This document shows positions 25,018 through 36,417 of a stretch of DNA of 64,000 bases, one piece after another. Within the stretch, counting starts at the first letter, position 1. Every line of letters begins with the position of its first letter. The stretch comes from Perognathus longimembris pacificus (Eukaryota; Chordata; Mammalia; Rodentia; Heteromyidae): NCBI RefSeq assembly GCF_023159225.1, contig NC_063172.1:61252828-61316827 (forward strand), read 5' to 3'. Position numbers and translations under genes: made by a program. Below the pieces are notes generated by a model. It saw only the letters and a list, made by a program, of their open reading frames with translations. It was not told the DNA's origin and made no database searches.

Positions 25018-25252
25018 GTGTGTGTGTGTGTGTGTGTGTGTGTGTCCATTGTAAGGCTTGACCTCAGGGCCTGAGTGCTATCGCTAAGCTCTTTCACTCA
25101 AGGCTAGCACTCTGCCACAAAACCACTTCCAGTTTTCTGCTGATCATAGACTTTTCCTGTCCGGGCTGGCTTTGAACCATGATCCTTCAGATCTCAGCCA
25201 CCTACCTGAGTAACTAGGATTGCAGGCGTGAGCCCCTGGCGCCTGACAGCTG
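25018..25252 (-). mobile_element. B1-Geo SINE with a (GT)n tail
   Basis: The tail position of this minus-strand copy is a (GT)14 run (25,018-25,046) instead of poly-T, and the Geo and B1 halves follow. Confidence 0.85.
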
Positions 25253-25606
25253 AGGGATTTTTACCACAATTCCTACTCCACACTTATCCTTATTTATTTC
25301 ACAATATTTATGTGAATAGAATGTATTATTTACTTATACATAAATATTTTTGACAATCTATATTAAGACTTGTGGCCTCCAAGAGAGAAGCCCTTGTTCA
25401 GAGTGTAGTTGCAGCTGGAAGTGTTTTCTACTTGAGGCTATGACAGTAATAATCCATCTCCTGGCCTGCACACAGATGAGACTCAGCTCCCCGCCTCAGT
25501 AGTTCTCACTGAAATGAACAGCAGTTTGCCTGAGGTTTACAAAAAAGTATTTGACTTGCACTCCTTCATGTCCCTGCACCCCAGCCCCTTTTCTTCTCTC
25601 CTGCGC

Positions 25607-25685
25607 TCTGATGGTACTGAGGTTTGAACTTCCAGCCTCAGGCTTGCTAAGAAGGTGCTCTACCATCCACACCATGTTCCAGCCT
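25607..25685 (-). mobile_element. ID-like SINE fragment
   Basis: Reverse-orientation ID landmarks GGTACTGAGGTTTGAACTTCCAGCCTCAGGCTTGCTAAG and GTGCTCTACCATCC are visible. Confidence 0.55.
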
Positions 25686-26651
25686 CTCAACCCTTTCCAG
25701 TCGGAATAATAGAGTCCTAAATCCTATCCTCTAGATGTACATGGTGCTACTTCTTGAGTTAATTTAAAGGCAACACTATCCAGATACTAATGCCCTATAA
25801 TGTGAATAGTCATCGAGCCTCTGTTTAAGAGCACGTTTTGTTTCTGTCTGCTTTCATATAGTATCTGACTGCTTTACCATGCCATTTGCAGCTTTGATTG
25901 TAATCTGCTGTCAGGAGCCAACAGGCCATGCTAGTTATTTGGCCTAATGCCAAGTCTGACTCCCTGATTCCTCAAGAAGTTGCTACCAGCCCAGAGGGGG
26001 CAAAACCAATGAGCCATAGGGCATGCTTTTTATTAAAGAGGAGTCAAAAGAGCGAAAAGAAACCACATCAGCTGCTGTCAATACTGAGCCAGTGCCAGAA
26101 ACCCCAAGGCTACTACTGTTGCAGAAGCACTGCCAAGCACTATAAATCTGAGATTTACTGTGACGTAAAGTTTCCTTAAGAGCTTAATTTCTGAAGCTAC
26201 TGTATTACTTTTCTCAAAGTGTTGTATTTTTAGGTAAAATCCACTTGAGGGAGTGAGGGTTAAGACATAAGTGTGAGTTTGATGAATGAAAGAACTACTC
26301 TGTGTGTGGGTTCTTGGCAACCTGCCATGTCTTTGGGGATCATAGAAATTATTGATGACACAGAACACTCATATGCCCGTAGCCTGTACAGCTGATTCAA
26401 CACGGAACAGAAATGCTGTCTAGAGAAAAGATTTTACGTCGTCTTAGAGCAGCAGGGTCTTTGGATATTTTTGTCCTTTAAATGTTTCTTGTAATAACTG
26501 TTTGAAACAGTTTCTTCATCCTGAGGATTCCCTGAAAAGCAGCATTGCCCCATTTCTGTTTGCCTACCGTGATAAAGAATTATTTTCAGAAACATTTCAC
26601 AGTGTTATATTTTTTAAAAAGAAGGAACAGATTGTGACAGTTGTTTCCTAA

Positions 26652-26846
<195 letters not shown>

Positions 26847-26969
26847 GGCTTCGCGCGCGCCGGTGAGCTGCTCCTCCCCCTCTCCTCATGCTCAGCTGAG
26901 ACATGAAACTGTTCGAAATGGCTTTATGTCACAGAAGACTTTAATCCTTCAAATTCTTGTATAACTTTG

Positions 26970-26975
26970 AATAAA
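26970..26975 (+). terminator. RAB2A: proximal polyadenylation signal, AATAAA
   Basis: A canonical hexamer lies 124 nt after the stop codon and is followed by a moderately U-rich stretch. If used, it would give a very short 3' UTR isoform. Use is inferred only. Confidence 0.45.
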
Positions 26976-27888
26976 TGGTTAATGTTCACTTAAAAGACAG
27001 ATTTTGGAGATTGTATTCCTATCTATTTGCATTTGATTTCTAGGTCAATCGATGTGATTATTTTTGTTAAATGTTGTCTTGTGCCCTTAACTAAGAACTG
27101 AGTTGTATTAAACACTACAAAGTCATCTTGAGTATTTAAAATCAGTTTGTGTAGTTAGGTTTCCCAACCCTGGTGGTTACCTAATGTTTAATATTACAGA
27201 ACTGTCCTCAAAAAGTTTGTCAATTTTCAAAGCTATAAGGAAAACCAGAAGGACTTTTAATTCTGTATTTATCATTTACTTTCTGTATATATAGTTTAAT
27301 AACCTGCTTGGGTGTAATTTGCCAAGCTTGACTTCTTTAATGCATTTGCATAAAACCTATACTGTTTAAAGCTTGAAGCTACAGAAGCATTGTTAGGAAT
27401 TGCTTGGACACCGAATTTTAAACTTTTTGACATTGTTAACAAGCATGTTCATCTTTTCTTGTCACTAGTCCAAGAACAATATGCTCAATGTATATTACTA
27501 AAGGCTATGTCTGTGTTAACCTGTTTTAATGCCAAAAGTTTGCTATTTGTCCACAATTTCCTTAAGACCTCTTCAGAAAAGGATTTGTTTGCCTTAATGA
27601 GTGCTGTTGGGTAGAAAGGCAGTATGATGAATGAACGCGCAGGAGCACCCTGCCGCAAGCAACCCTGAGGGGAGGGAGCACCACATGGAGATGGCACATT
27701 ATGAGGACTGTAATCTTTCTTTAACCACAATAATGTTTTCCTTTTATTCACATGATTTCTAAGTATATTTTTCATGCAGGACAGTTTTTCAACCTTGATG
27801 TACAGTGACTGTAAAATTTTTCTTTCAGTGGCAACTTATAATCTTTAAAATATGGTAAGCATCTTGTCTGTTTTGAAAGGGATATGAC

Positions 27889-27894
27889 AATAAA
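27889..27894 (+). terminator. RAB2A: polyadenylation signal, AATAAA (middle)
   Basis: The hexamer lies in the sequence GACAATAAATC. The downstream context is not strongly GU-rich, so it is less convincing than the distal signal. Confidence 0.3.
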
Positions 27895-28017
27895 TCTACA
27901 AGATGGAAATTCCTGTTGAAAGTAGAAAAGCTTTAGTAATTTACTCAGTGTGGTGGTTTTATCCTTCGTTTTCCTTTTTCTCCCTTGGTCTATAATGAAA
28001 TTGTTATAGCAGTGCAA

Positions 28018-28023
28018 AATAAA
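28018..28023 (+). terminator. RAB2A: distal polyadenylation signal, AATAAA
   Basis: The hexamer is followed at about 20-35 nt by a U/GU-rich element (TGTTCCTTTTTTTGTG), which is the usual arrangement for a main cleavage site. It is the best candidate for the end of the full-length transcript. Confidence 0.65.
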
Positions 28024-28044
28024 ATCCTCTGTATAAAAGTGTTC

Positions 28045-28968
28045 CTTTTTTTGTGACACATCTTGTTTTTTTAAAGACATACGCATTTTTAGTCTAGTTA
28101 CAGCCTTTACATGTATTTGAGCATGTTCTTTTCTCTGGGTCAGAATGCTTAAAATACATTCAAAGTTTTATTGAAACATAAAACTTTCACAGAGTGAAAT
28201 TCCAGTTGACACGAGGCAAACAGGCACTTCCTCCTACGGAGCCAGTGGAAGACCTTCCTGCAGTCTGGATGCGCGAAGCCCGGCCCCGGCAATGCTGACC
28301 TCTCCCGGTGTGCTGGGCTGTGCTGGGGCCTCGCTTCGCCGCCCTCCTGGAGAGGCAGGCCTGCTGGCAGCCTGCACAGCCCTCTTGTGGGGAGTTGCCC
28401 AATGCTGTCCTAGTTCTGCTTCCTCAAGCTCCTGGAGGGCGACGGAAGGGTGGAAAGAAATCTCACGCCACGACGTAGTTGAGTTCCAAGCTTTCCTTCC
28501 CCTGAAGTAGTCAGGACAAACTCTCTGAGCTCTGGTCCTTCCTTACTGATAAATAGAGCAAGTTAGGACAGCTAGGAGGTCATACCTGCTGTATACCAAG
28601 AGGAAATGACTCTTTAAACATTTTTTAACTGTGGTTAACTTTTCCAGAAGTTTAATGCACTTCTTTTCATGCTTTTATTTCCTAGATCTTTTTTGAGTCA
28701 AGCTAAAGAAAAATTAATACTAACAAGCAACAGATGACCCTGAGGTTCAGTTCCCACCGCAGCCCTAATGTGCCTTGTGGGTAGCTGAGCTAGATGCCCC
28801 ATGGCTGCCGCCACTCCATACGCAGGCATTTCCCCTCAGAGAAGAATGGTAGGAGTCCATGAGTCGACAAGGCGTGTCATTAATGGCTTCCACTCCGTGC
28901 TTGTTTTAGTCTCCTTGTCATAAATACTGTAACTTTGGACCTACAATTGACTCTTGTGCTGTAATTGA
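28045..28968. other. start of the RAB2A-CHD7 intergenic region, no gene seen
   Basis: A moderately CpG-containing part (28,190-28,450, e.g. CGCGAAGCCCGGCCCCGG) is followed by AT-richer DNA. I recognise no repeat and no coding exon; open frames here have no supporting features. Confidence 0.6.
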
Positions 28969-29478
28969 GGGAGTGTGTGTGTGCGTGTGTGTACACACTA
29001 GTCCCTTGGACTTGAGGCCTGGGCTCTGTTCCTGAGCATTTTTGTTCAGGACTAGAACTCTCCCACTTGAGCCACAGCTCCACTTCTGGTTTTATTGGTA
29101 ATTAATTGGAGATGAGAATCTCAAAAGACTTTGATGGCCGGGCTGGCTTTAAGCTGTGGTCCTCAGCTCTCAGTCCCCTGGGTAGCTAGGATTACAGGCG
29201 TGAGCCACCAGCGCCTAACTATAATCGAGTTTCTAATATTTGATGATTTTGTGTTTGTGTTTGGAGCTTGAACTGAGGGCTTAGGTGCTGTTGCTGGCTT
29301 TTGTGCTCAAGGTTAGCATTCTTATCTCTTGAGCCACAGCTCCACTTCCAGCTTTTTGGTAGTTAATTGGAGGTAAGAGTCTCACAGACTTCTCAGGTTG
29401 GCTTCTTCAACTGTGATCTTTAGATATTAGCCTTCTGTGTAGTAGGATTATGGGTATGAGCCATTGGTGCCTGGCATT
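28968..29478 (-). mobile_element. two B1-Geo SINEs in tandem
   Basis: The first copy (28,968-29,220) begins with a short GT-rich tail (GTGTGTGTGCGTGTGTGT). The second (29,240-29,478) follows in the same orientation and serves as target for the IDL-Geo at 29,487. Confidence 0.85.
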
Positions 29479-29486
29479 GATCAGTG

Positions 29487-29690
29487 GGTGGTGGTGTTTT
29501 GCCAGTCCTGGGGTTTGGACTCAGGGCCTGAGCACTGTCCCTGGCTTCTTTTTGCTCAAGGCTAGCACTCTGCCACTTGAGCCACAGCGCCACTTCTGGC
29601 CGTTTTCTGTATATGTGGTGCTGGGGAATTGAACCCAGGGCTTCATGCATGCTAGGCACACACTCTACCACTACGCCACATCCCCAGCCC
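29487..29690 (-). mobile_element. IDL-Geo SINE
   Basis: Full dimer with TTGATCAGTG duplicated perfectly at 29,477-29,486 and 29,691-29,700. The target is the terminal bases of the preceding B1-Geo. Confidence 0.92.
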
Positions 29691-29786
29691 TTGATCAGTG
29701 TTTTTTAAAATCTATGCATTGGATAGCTTGAAAATCAGTCACAGGAAAAACAAATGCAACTTTTAATGTCTCAACATGTAACACTC

Positions 29787-29986
29787 CGGGACTGGGAATG
29801 TGGCCTAGTGGCAGGAATGCTTGTCTCATATACATGAAGCCCTAGGTTCAATTCCTCAGCACCGCATACATAGAAAAAGCCGGAAGTGGCGCTGTGGCTC
29901 AAGTTGGCAGAGTTGTAGCCTTGAGCAAAAAGAAGCTAGGGACAGTGCTCAGGCCCTAAGTTCAAGCCCTAGGACTGGCAAGAAGA
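29787..29986 (+). mobile_element. IDL-Geo SINE
   Basis: Plus-strand dimer with a perfect 14-bp duplication AACATGTAACACTC at 29,773-29,786 and 29,987-30,000. It lies head-on to the copy at 29,487, giving an inverted pair only about 100 bp apart. Confidence 0.93.
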
Positions 29987-30009
29987 AACATGTAACACTC
30001 TAAATTTGT

Positions 30010-30830
30010 ATTCTTCCAAAAGATTGCTAAATCTCATCTCTGAGACTAGAAAATCTAACAGCAGTATGGCAAAACCCTGTGTTCTGGGTAAGGCACTCTT
30101 CTCTATAAATTGGAAGTATTTTGTTGGACAGGAGCTGGGGCAGTGTTTAATAAAAGGACATATATATTTGCTACTGACCAGCAGTCTCCATCGCAACATT
30201 CTAGTGACACTTCCAACCGTGCAGAAGTTCCCGTGCACAAGGTTGCTCATTGCAGCATTGGTAGCATTTGCAAAATCCTAGAAGTGACCCCAGTGTCTGC
30301 ATAGGAGAGTGATTCAGCGGCCAGTGGCCACATGGCAGGGTCTTAACACATCTGTGAACTGCTGTGACTTAAAGCAACCTGCAAGAGCACCAGTGCTTTA
30401 CCATCCTTAGTACACGGCTGTTTAAGAACGGGTGCTTATCTGTGCAAAATAAACCAGCAACTGGTTCCCTAGAGGCTGGATAGACACGGGCGAAAGTAAG
30501 AACTGGGAATGGAGTGGCTAGAATGAGGAGGGCCACCAATCTCAGTAGACAATTCTGTACAGCCCTGACTCCAGTCTTGCCATGTTTCATCTACTGCATA
30601 ATTAAAATCAGCTGTGATGTCACAACTAGGAATCACAAACGAATGCATGCACCCAACTTCAAAGAACAGTACCACAGTACCACAGTACCAACACGTGTAA
30701 CTGGAAAATCGCGTGAACACTGATGTTGTAAGGCTAAAGACAAAAGGAACAATACACCCATGGCTGCCACAGTAAAGAGAGGCGGATCGACAATTCCCAA
30801 GCTGCCTTTTACATATACTGAGCACATAAA
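30010..30830 (+). mobile_element. probable old L1/HAL1 3' part
   Basis: GTGCACAAGGTTGCTCATTGCAGCATTGGTAGCATTTGCAAAATCC matches the well-known L1 3'-end phrase. The rest is too diverged to place. A short tandem triplication of AGTACCAC occurs at about 30,668-30,691. Confidence 0.45.
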
Positions 30831-30869
30831 TAAGCTGTAGTATGGGGGGAGGGGGGACGTTTGCACACG

Positions 30870-31075
30870 CACACCAGTCCTAGGACATAAACTCAGCACC
30901 TGGGCTGCTTTTGCTCAAGGCTAGTACTCTTACCACTTGAGCCATAGCTCTGCTTCGGGCTTTTCTGTATAGTTTATTGGAAATAAGTTTCCCAGCTGGC
31001 CTCAAACCATGATTCTCGAATCTGAGCCTCCTTAATAGCTAGGATTCCAGGTATGAGACACCAGCACCCTGCGCT
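30870..31075 (-). mobile_element. B1-Geo SINE
   Basis: The Geo half is shortened (the CACTGTCCCTGAG segment is lost) and the B1 half ends ACACCAGCACCCTGCG. Confidence 0.8.
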
Positions 31076-31117
31076 TTCTCATTTTGGAAAAGTGCAACTA
31101 AGAAATGTTGATGATAG

Positions 31118-31343
31118 CCAGGTGCTGGTGGTTCACACCTGTAACCTAGCTTCTCAAGAGGCTGAGATCTGAGGATCATGGTTCAAAGCCAGCCCAGGCG
31201 GGAAAGTCTGTGAGACTCATCTCCAGTTAGCCACCAGAAAACCACAAGGGGTGCTGTGGGCTCAAGTGGTAGAGCACTAGCCTTGAGCTGAGGTGGTCAG
31301 GGACAGCACCCAGGCTCAGAGTTCAAGGCCCACAACCAACAAA
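31118..31343 (+). mobile_element. B1-Geo SINE
   Basis: A well-preserved plus-strand copy, from GCCAGGTGCTGGTGGTTCACACC to CAAGGCCCACAACCAACAAAAAG. With the minus-strand copy at 30,870 it forms an inverted pair about 45 bp apart. Confidence 0.88.
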
Positions 31344-31875
31344 AAGAAAGAAATGTTGTCTAGAATGAACCCTGTAGTGTCAAATACTGCATGTTTGTAG
31401 GTTTTATAGTATGTACAGATGCGATATACAATGCAGGTGAGTATGAATACACAATCCCTAATTCTGACCACATAGAGTCCAGAAACAAAACCTAGAATCA
31501 ATGGGCATACCGATTGCCCAGATACTGGTTTCTAGGTACCACTTGCTAATAAAGAGAACGAGGACTCTCTGGAGAAGTAAATAATTCCTAGGCTGAGACA
31601 GAGAAATTAGAAAATATGCCAGAAAAATCTTATGGTATCAAGGAAAAGGAAGTGTGGGGCCAATGACAGTAGGGACATTTGCCAAAGGAGAGGTCATCTT
31701 ATGCCAACTCAGGCAATTTAAGAAGTAATGGGTTGCAAACATGGAATGAAACAACTAGTGTGCCCATGACAAAAAAACATTGCACACTCGCAGTATCTCC
31801 CCTCAAGGCACAAAAAGGAAAACCAGTAAATTTGGAAATATCACCTTCATCAAGTGATCAGTAAAACCTAAGGAC

Positions 31876-32078
31876 TAGGTGGGTACTAATGGCTCATTCC
31901 TGTAATCTTACCTACCACCCAGGCTGAGATCTGGAGAATAGCAGGAAAAAGCCATTCCAGGCAGAAGTGTTCGAGAGACTTCGCCTCCAAATAATTGAGC
32001 AAAAAGCCAGACTGGAGGTGTGGCTCAAGTGGTAGAACACCAAGCAAGGACAAGGCCCTGAGTTCCAGCTGAAGAATG
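31876..32078 (+). mobile_element. B1-Geo SINE, diverged
   Basis: GGTGGGTACTAATGGCTCATTCCTGTAATCTTACC and GTGTGGCTCAAGTGGTAGAACACC mark the two halves; several internal deletions are present. Confidence 0.7.
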
Positions 32079-32172
32079 GGCAGGGGTAGGGCAATCCGCT
32101 TGAGGATTACAAGTACCTTCTTAGGATGTGCGCTGAGAAGGGAGCATTTTTGTGGTCTTGCCCAGAATACAA

Positions 32173-32214
32173 GTTCTCTCAAGTTCTCCCATGAGTGGGA
32201 GAACTTGAGAGAAC
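32173..32214. repeat. perfect inverted repeat, 18-bp arms and 6-nt loop
   Basis: GTTCTCTCAAGTTCTCCC at 32,173-32,190 is the exact reverse complement of 32,197-32,214, with ATGAGT between. Each arm also holds a smaller AAGTTCTC repeat. It is outside any SINE I recognise. Confidence 0.95.
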
Positions 32215-32468
32215 CTCAAATTGACCAGTGTTCTACAAAGTGGCCATTGCTCCAAAATTACCAAAATTGTGAAAGGCAATACACTGTAGCAGGTTGGAGG
32301 TGGTAAGGAGACATGACACAGGAATGTAGGCTGCTGTCCTGAATCCTGGGCCCATGTTAGTCATATTTAATCAGTGTTAATTTCCTGGCTTTGATGACAG
32401 TTCTCTGGTTACTTACAGTAAATTGCATTAAAAAATATATAGAAATGGGTGCTTTTGCCATTTTTGAT

Positions 32469-34311
32469 AGGTCTGTTTTTTTTTTCTCCTTTTTTATTGT
32501 CAGGATGATGTACATAGGGGTTACAGTTACATGCTTAAGGTCAATTGTCACTCTAATCTACAATGCTTATGTCCTCTATGATTAATGACTGTAAAACAAT
32601 TCCTTCCAGCTCAGGTGATATATACATCTCTTTTCTTTTGCTTCTTGTAATCTGTTCCTTCTTTTTCTCTAGTTTTCCGCCCTCCCTGCTGCCCTTGAGT
32701 TGCTTAGTTTGTTCTCAGTGCCTTTTGCAGCTGTTGGGCCCTTTCTACTGTATCTCCCCCCCCCCCCCCATTTTCCATTCATTGTGTCCTTCCAGCTTCT
32801 TTCAGATGTGCACCTGTGTACATCTTGAGTGAGGAAAAGAGTAGAGGGTCCTTTAGTTTCTCTAAGATTGATTATGAGGAAGTCCTTTATTTCTTTACCT
32901 TTGGTGTTCTTTACAGCCTGGATATTCAATTATGTACATATGAATTTATGTACATATAATTTAGAGTTTGTGTTTCACTTTTGGGTGCCTTTCTCCCAAA
33001 GCAGCCCCACTCTTTTTTTTTTTTTTTTTTTTTTTGTCTCCCTGTGTATTGGTACCTTGGCTCCTGCTTTCTTCATCATCTTTCTTTTTTTTTTTATTTC
33101 TAACATCCACATATGAGAGAGACCGTGCGCCTTTGTTCTCTGTGTTCTAGGCTTGTCCCACTCAACATTATTTGGTCCAGACCTGTCCATTTCCCTGCGA
33201 ATGCCATTATTTTATCATTTCTAAATGCTGTGTAGGATTACATTGTGTACATGTACATTTTTTCTGTAGTGGGGCATGTGGGTTGTTTCCATATTTTGGC
33301 TATTGTGAATTGTGCAGCGATAAGCATGGATGTACTGGTGTCCTTGTGGTATCCTGGATCATGTTGTTCAGGATAGATGCCTAGGAGTGGTATGGCTGGG
33401 TCATAGGTTAGGTCTATGCTGAGCTTTTTGAGGAACCTCCATACTGTTCTCCAGAGTGGTTGTACTAGTTTGTACTCCCACCAAAAGTGAAGAAGGGTTC
33501 CCCTTTCCCCACACCCCCTCCAGCATTTGTTGTTGCCTGAGTTCAGAGTATAGGCCATTCTAACTGGAGTGAGTGGTATCTCAGGGTTGTTTTTATTTTC
33601 ATTTCCTTTACTGCCAGGGATGTTGAACATTTCCTCATATGTTTCTTTGCCATTTTTATTTCTTCTTCTGTGAAGTCTCATTTTAGTTCCCTTGCCCATT
33701 TAATTATTGGTTTACGAGGTTTGGAAGGGATTCGTTTATTGAGTTCTCTGTAGATGACAGATATTAGGCCTTTGTCTGTTGCTGTGCTGGTAAAGATCCT
33801 TTCCCATATGGTTGGCTGTCTTTCTAGTTTGGTGGCTATGTCCTTAACTGTGCAGAAACCTTTTATTTTAATGGAGTCCCATTTGTCGAGTCTCTCCCCT
33901 ATCTGTTTTGCCCCTGGGACTCTGTTCAGGAAGTTCCTGCCTATGCCTAGAAGTTCTAGTGTCTCTCCTACTCTGTCCTTCAGTAGTTTCAGGGTTTCAG
34001 GTCTGATGTTAAGTTCTTTAATCCATTTTGAGTTGATCTTGGTGCATGGCGTTAGGTTAGGGTCCACTTTGAGTTTTCTACACGTACCCAGTACCAGTAC
34101 CAGTAGTTGAAGAGGCTATGTTTTTTTCCATTGTATGTCTTTAGCTCCTTTGTCAAATATCAGCTGACTGTAAGAATGCAGTTTTATTTCTGGGTCTTCT
34201 ACCCTATTCCATTGATCTTTGTGTCCATTCTCATGCCAGTATCAGGCTGTTTTTGTTATGATGGCCCTGTAGTAGAGCTTGAAGTCTGGTATTGTGATAC
34301 CTCCTGCACTG

Positions 34312-34352
<41 letters not shown>

Positions 34353-35082
34353 GCCAGTCCTGGGCCTTGGACTCAGGGCCTGAGCACTGTCCCTGGCTTC
34401 TTCCCGCTCAAGGCTAGCACTCTGCCACTTGAGCCACAGCGCCGCTTCTGGCCGTTTTCTGTATATGTGGTGCTGGGGAATCGAACCTAGGGCCTCGTGT
34501 ATCCGAGGCAGGCACTCTTGCCACTAGGCTATATCCCCAGCCCCCTGCACTGCTTTTTTAGCCTAGAATTGCTTTGGCTATTCTAGGTCTTTTGCTGTTC
34601 CATATGAATTTATGGTTGTTTTCTCTATTTTCAGTGAAGAATGTAGCTGGGACTTTGATGGGGATTGCATTGAATTTGTATAACATCTTTGGCAATATGG
34701 CCATTTTCACTATATTGATTCTGCCTACCCATGAGCATGGGAGGTCTTTCCATCTCCTTGTGTCTTCTTTGTTTAACCTTATTAGATTTTTATAGTTCTC
34801 ATTAAATAGATCTTTTACATCTTTGGTTAGGTTAATCCCTAGGTATTTTATTCTTTTTTTTAGCTATTGTAAATGGTATTGTTTTCATAATTTCCTTCTC
34901 TGCTTGTATATTGGTGGTATATAGAAAGGCTGCTGATTTTTTGTGGATTGATTTTGTATCCTGCTACTTTGTTAAAATGGTTTATTAGTTCTAGGAGTTT
35001 GGGAGTGAAGTTTTTGAGGTCCTTCAGGCATAAGATCATGTCATCTGCGATTAGGGATAGTTTGATTTCTTCAAACATTTCT
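32469..35082 (-). mobile_element. 5'-truncated L1 (3' UTR and ORF2 C-terminal region)
   Basis: On the minus strand this holds the A-rich 3' end at 32,469-32,499, a long 3' UTR with homopurine/homopyrimidine tracts, and the C-terminal part of ORF2. The ORF2 reading is open in pieces at 33,238-33,699 and 33,678-34,067 with a frame change between them. It contains the characteristic Cys/His C-terminal segment (CWRGCGERGTLLHFWWECK-like, with a Tyr for the last Cys-type position). Further upstream ORF2 sequence continues to 35,082. An IDL-Geo (34,319-34,543) interrupts it. Preservation is much better than in other L1 copies here, so it is comparatively young, but it is truncated and frame-broken and therefore non-functional. 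Confidence 0.88.
34319..34543 (-). mobile_element. IDL-Geo inserted into the L1, very young
   Basis: The T run reaches 34,351 (39 T in all, counting those in the duplicated target), an unusually long intact A tail. The 16-bp target CCTGCACTGCTTTTTT is duplicated at 34,303-34,318 and 34,544-34,559, and L1 similarity resumes directly. Confidence 0.95.
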
Positions 35083-35197
35083 TTGTTTTGTTTTTGGTAG
35101 TCATGGTGCTTGAACTCAGGGACTGAGCACTGTTCTTGGCTTCTTTTTGCTCAAGGCTAGCATTCTACCTCTTGAGCCACAGCGCCACTTCTTGGTA
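35083..35197 (-). mobile_element. Geo monomer without a left half
   Basis: Only the Geo half is present, from GTAGTCATGGTGCTTGAACTC to GAGCCACAGCGCCACTTC. It abuts the truncated 5' end of the L1. Confidence 0.8.
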
Positions 35198-35340
35198 GAT
35201 CTATTTGAAAATACTGGGCTAAATGTCCTGAGGCCAACAAGAAGCCAATGCATTAAAATAAAATTTCAATGACAGTTTTTTCTCCTAATGTTAATTACTT
35301 GCCCATTTTCAAATACTTCCCCCCAAATAGAAGGGACCTA

Positions 35341-35373
35341 CACACATGTACACACACACACACACACACACAC
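35341..35373 (+). repeat. (CA)n microsatellite
   Basis: A short CA run (CACACATGTACACACACACA...) in otherwise unassigned DNA. The flanking 35,198-35,966 shows no gene or repeat I recognise. Confidence 0.85.
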
Positions 35374-35966
35374 ACTCAAAAGCAAATGTTCCAAATGCTT
35401 TTAAAATGTTCTAGAACCAAGGTGCCTACTCTCATAGCGGTGTTTATTTGCATGCATGCTAAAACATGGATGTCCTGAAGTATTATTTTCATCCTGTTTC
35501 ACAAAGCTTCTCGAGTTCTTTTTATCCAGTGATTCCCTTATCTTCTGAGGCTGACACAAGGTACCTTAACTACAAGTTGGACACAAATTCCTACCCTTGA
35601 TGTTAGACGTCTCGGCTACCTCAGACCCAGGTGTGAGCGATACTGCGTGCCTTTCTTGGGTCGTATGGGATCGCCCACGGTCTCGCCTTCCGCAGCCTTT
35701 AGAAGTGATCCACATTGCTTGGCTGGTGTGCTCTTCCTCCAGTTTGCAACCACCAATGGCCGTTTGAGTTGTCCTCAGCACGTCGTTCTGCCATTGCTTT
35801 CTCTTCTCTCCCTCTTCCACTTTTAAGTTCCTTTCTCCCTTATACTTTTCAAGTCCAGCCATTAATCTAGGATACTCACCCACTTCCAGGTAAACTGATT
35901 GGCAAACTAAATTCCATCGACAAGCTTCCTTCCTCTATTCTGTGTAATATAACATAATCAAAGGTT

Positions 35967-36173
35967 GGGGGGCTGGGAATATGGCCTAGTGGCAAGAGAG
36001 CTTGCCTCGTATACATGAAGCCCTGGGTTCGATTCCCCAGCACCACATATACAGAAAACAGCCAGAAGGGGCGCTGTGGCTCAAGTGGTAGAGTGCTATC
36101 CTTGAGCAAAAAGAAGCCAGGGACAGTGCTCAGGCCCTGAGTCCGAGGCCCAGGACTGGCCAAAAAAAAAAAA
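35967..36173 (+). mobile_element. IDL-Geo SINE
   Basis: Full plus-strand dimer. AAAGGTTG occurs before it (35,959-35,966) and after its A tail (about 36,170), which is the target duplication. Confidence 0.92.
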
Positions 36174-36417
36174 GGTTGAGAATGTGGGTATCTTTGGGGG
36201 CTTCTGGTTTTCCTACTCCACTCAGTGTCTTCCTTTTTTTCTTTTAACTATTGGGATTTAAACCTGGGGATTCATGTGCTCCATCAGATGAACCAATTAC
36301 CCCTTCCCAGTTCCTTACTAATCATCCTTCTTAAGGGAAAAAAAAAACACAGTAGTGCAAAGAATACATGGTACCTTTTCCTCCCTTGACAACCTTTCAT
36401 TTGATCAATACATTTCT

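Larger units (their letters stand above)
26847..28040 (+). other. RAB2A: RAB2A 3' UTR
   Basis: This stretch follows the stop codon. It is AT-rich and free of SINEs, and it contains three AATAAA signals; the end is set about 20 nt past the distal one. Absence of insertions over 1.2 kb in such a repeat-rich locus suggests constraint, as expected of a UTR. Cleavage could also occur earlier (see the signal at 26,970). The GC-richer 28,190-28,450 beyond it is not obviously part of the transcript. Confidence 0.75.

Noticed and set aside
33238..34067. Reverse-transcriptase-related open frames as a functional gene
   Set aside because: They are the C-terminal part of L1 ORF2, 5'-truncated, with a frame change and an inserted SINE. 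I list them as a mobile element.
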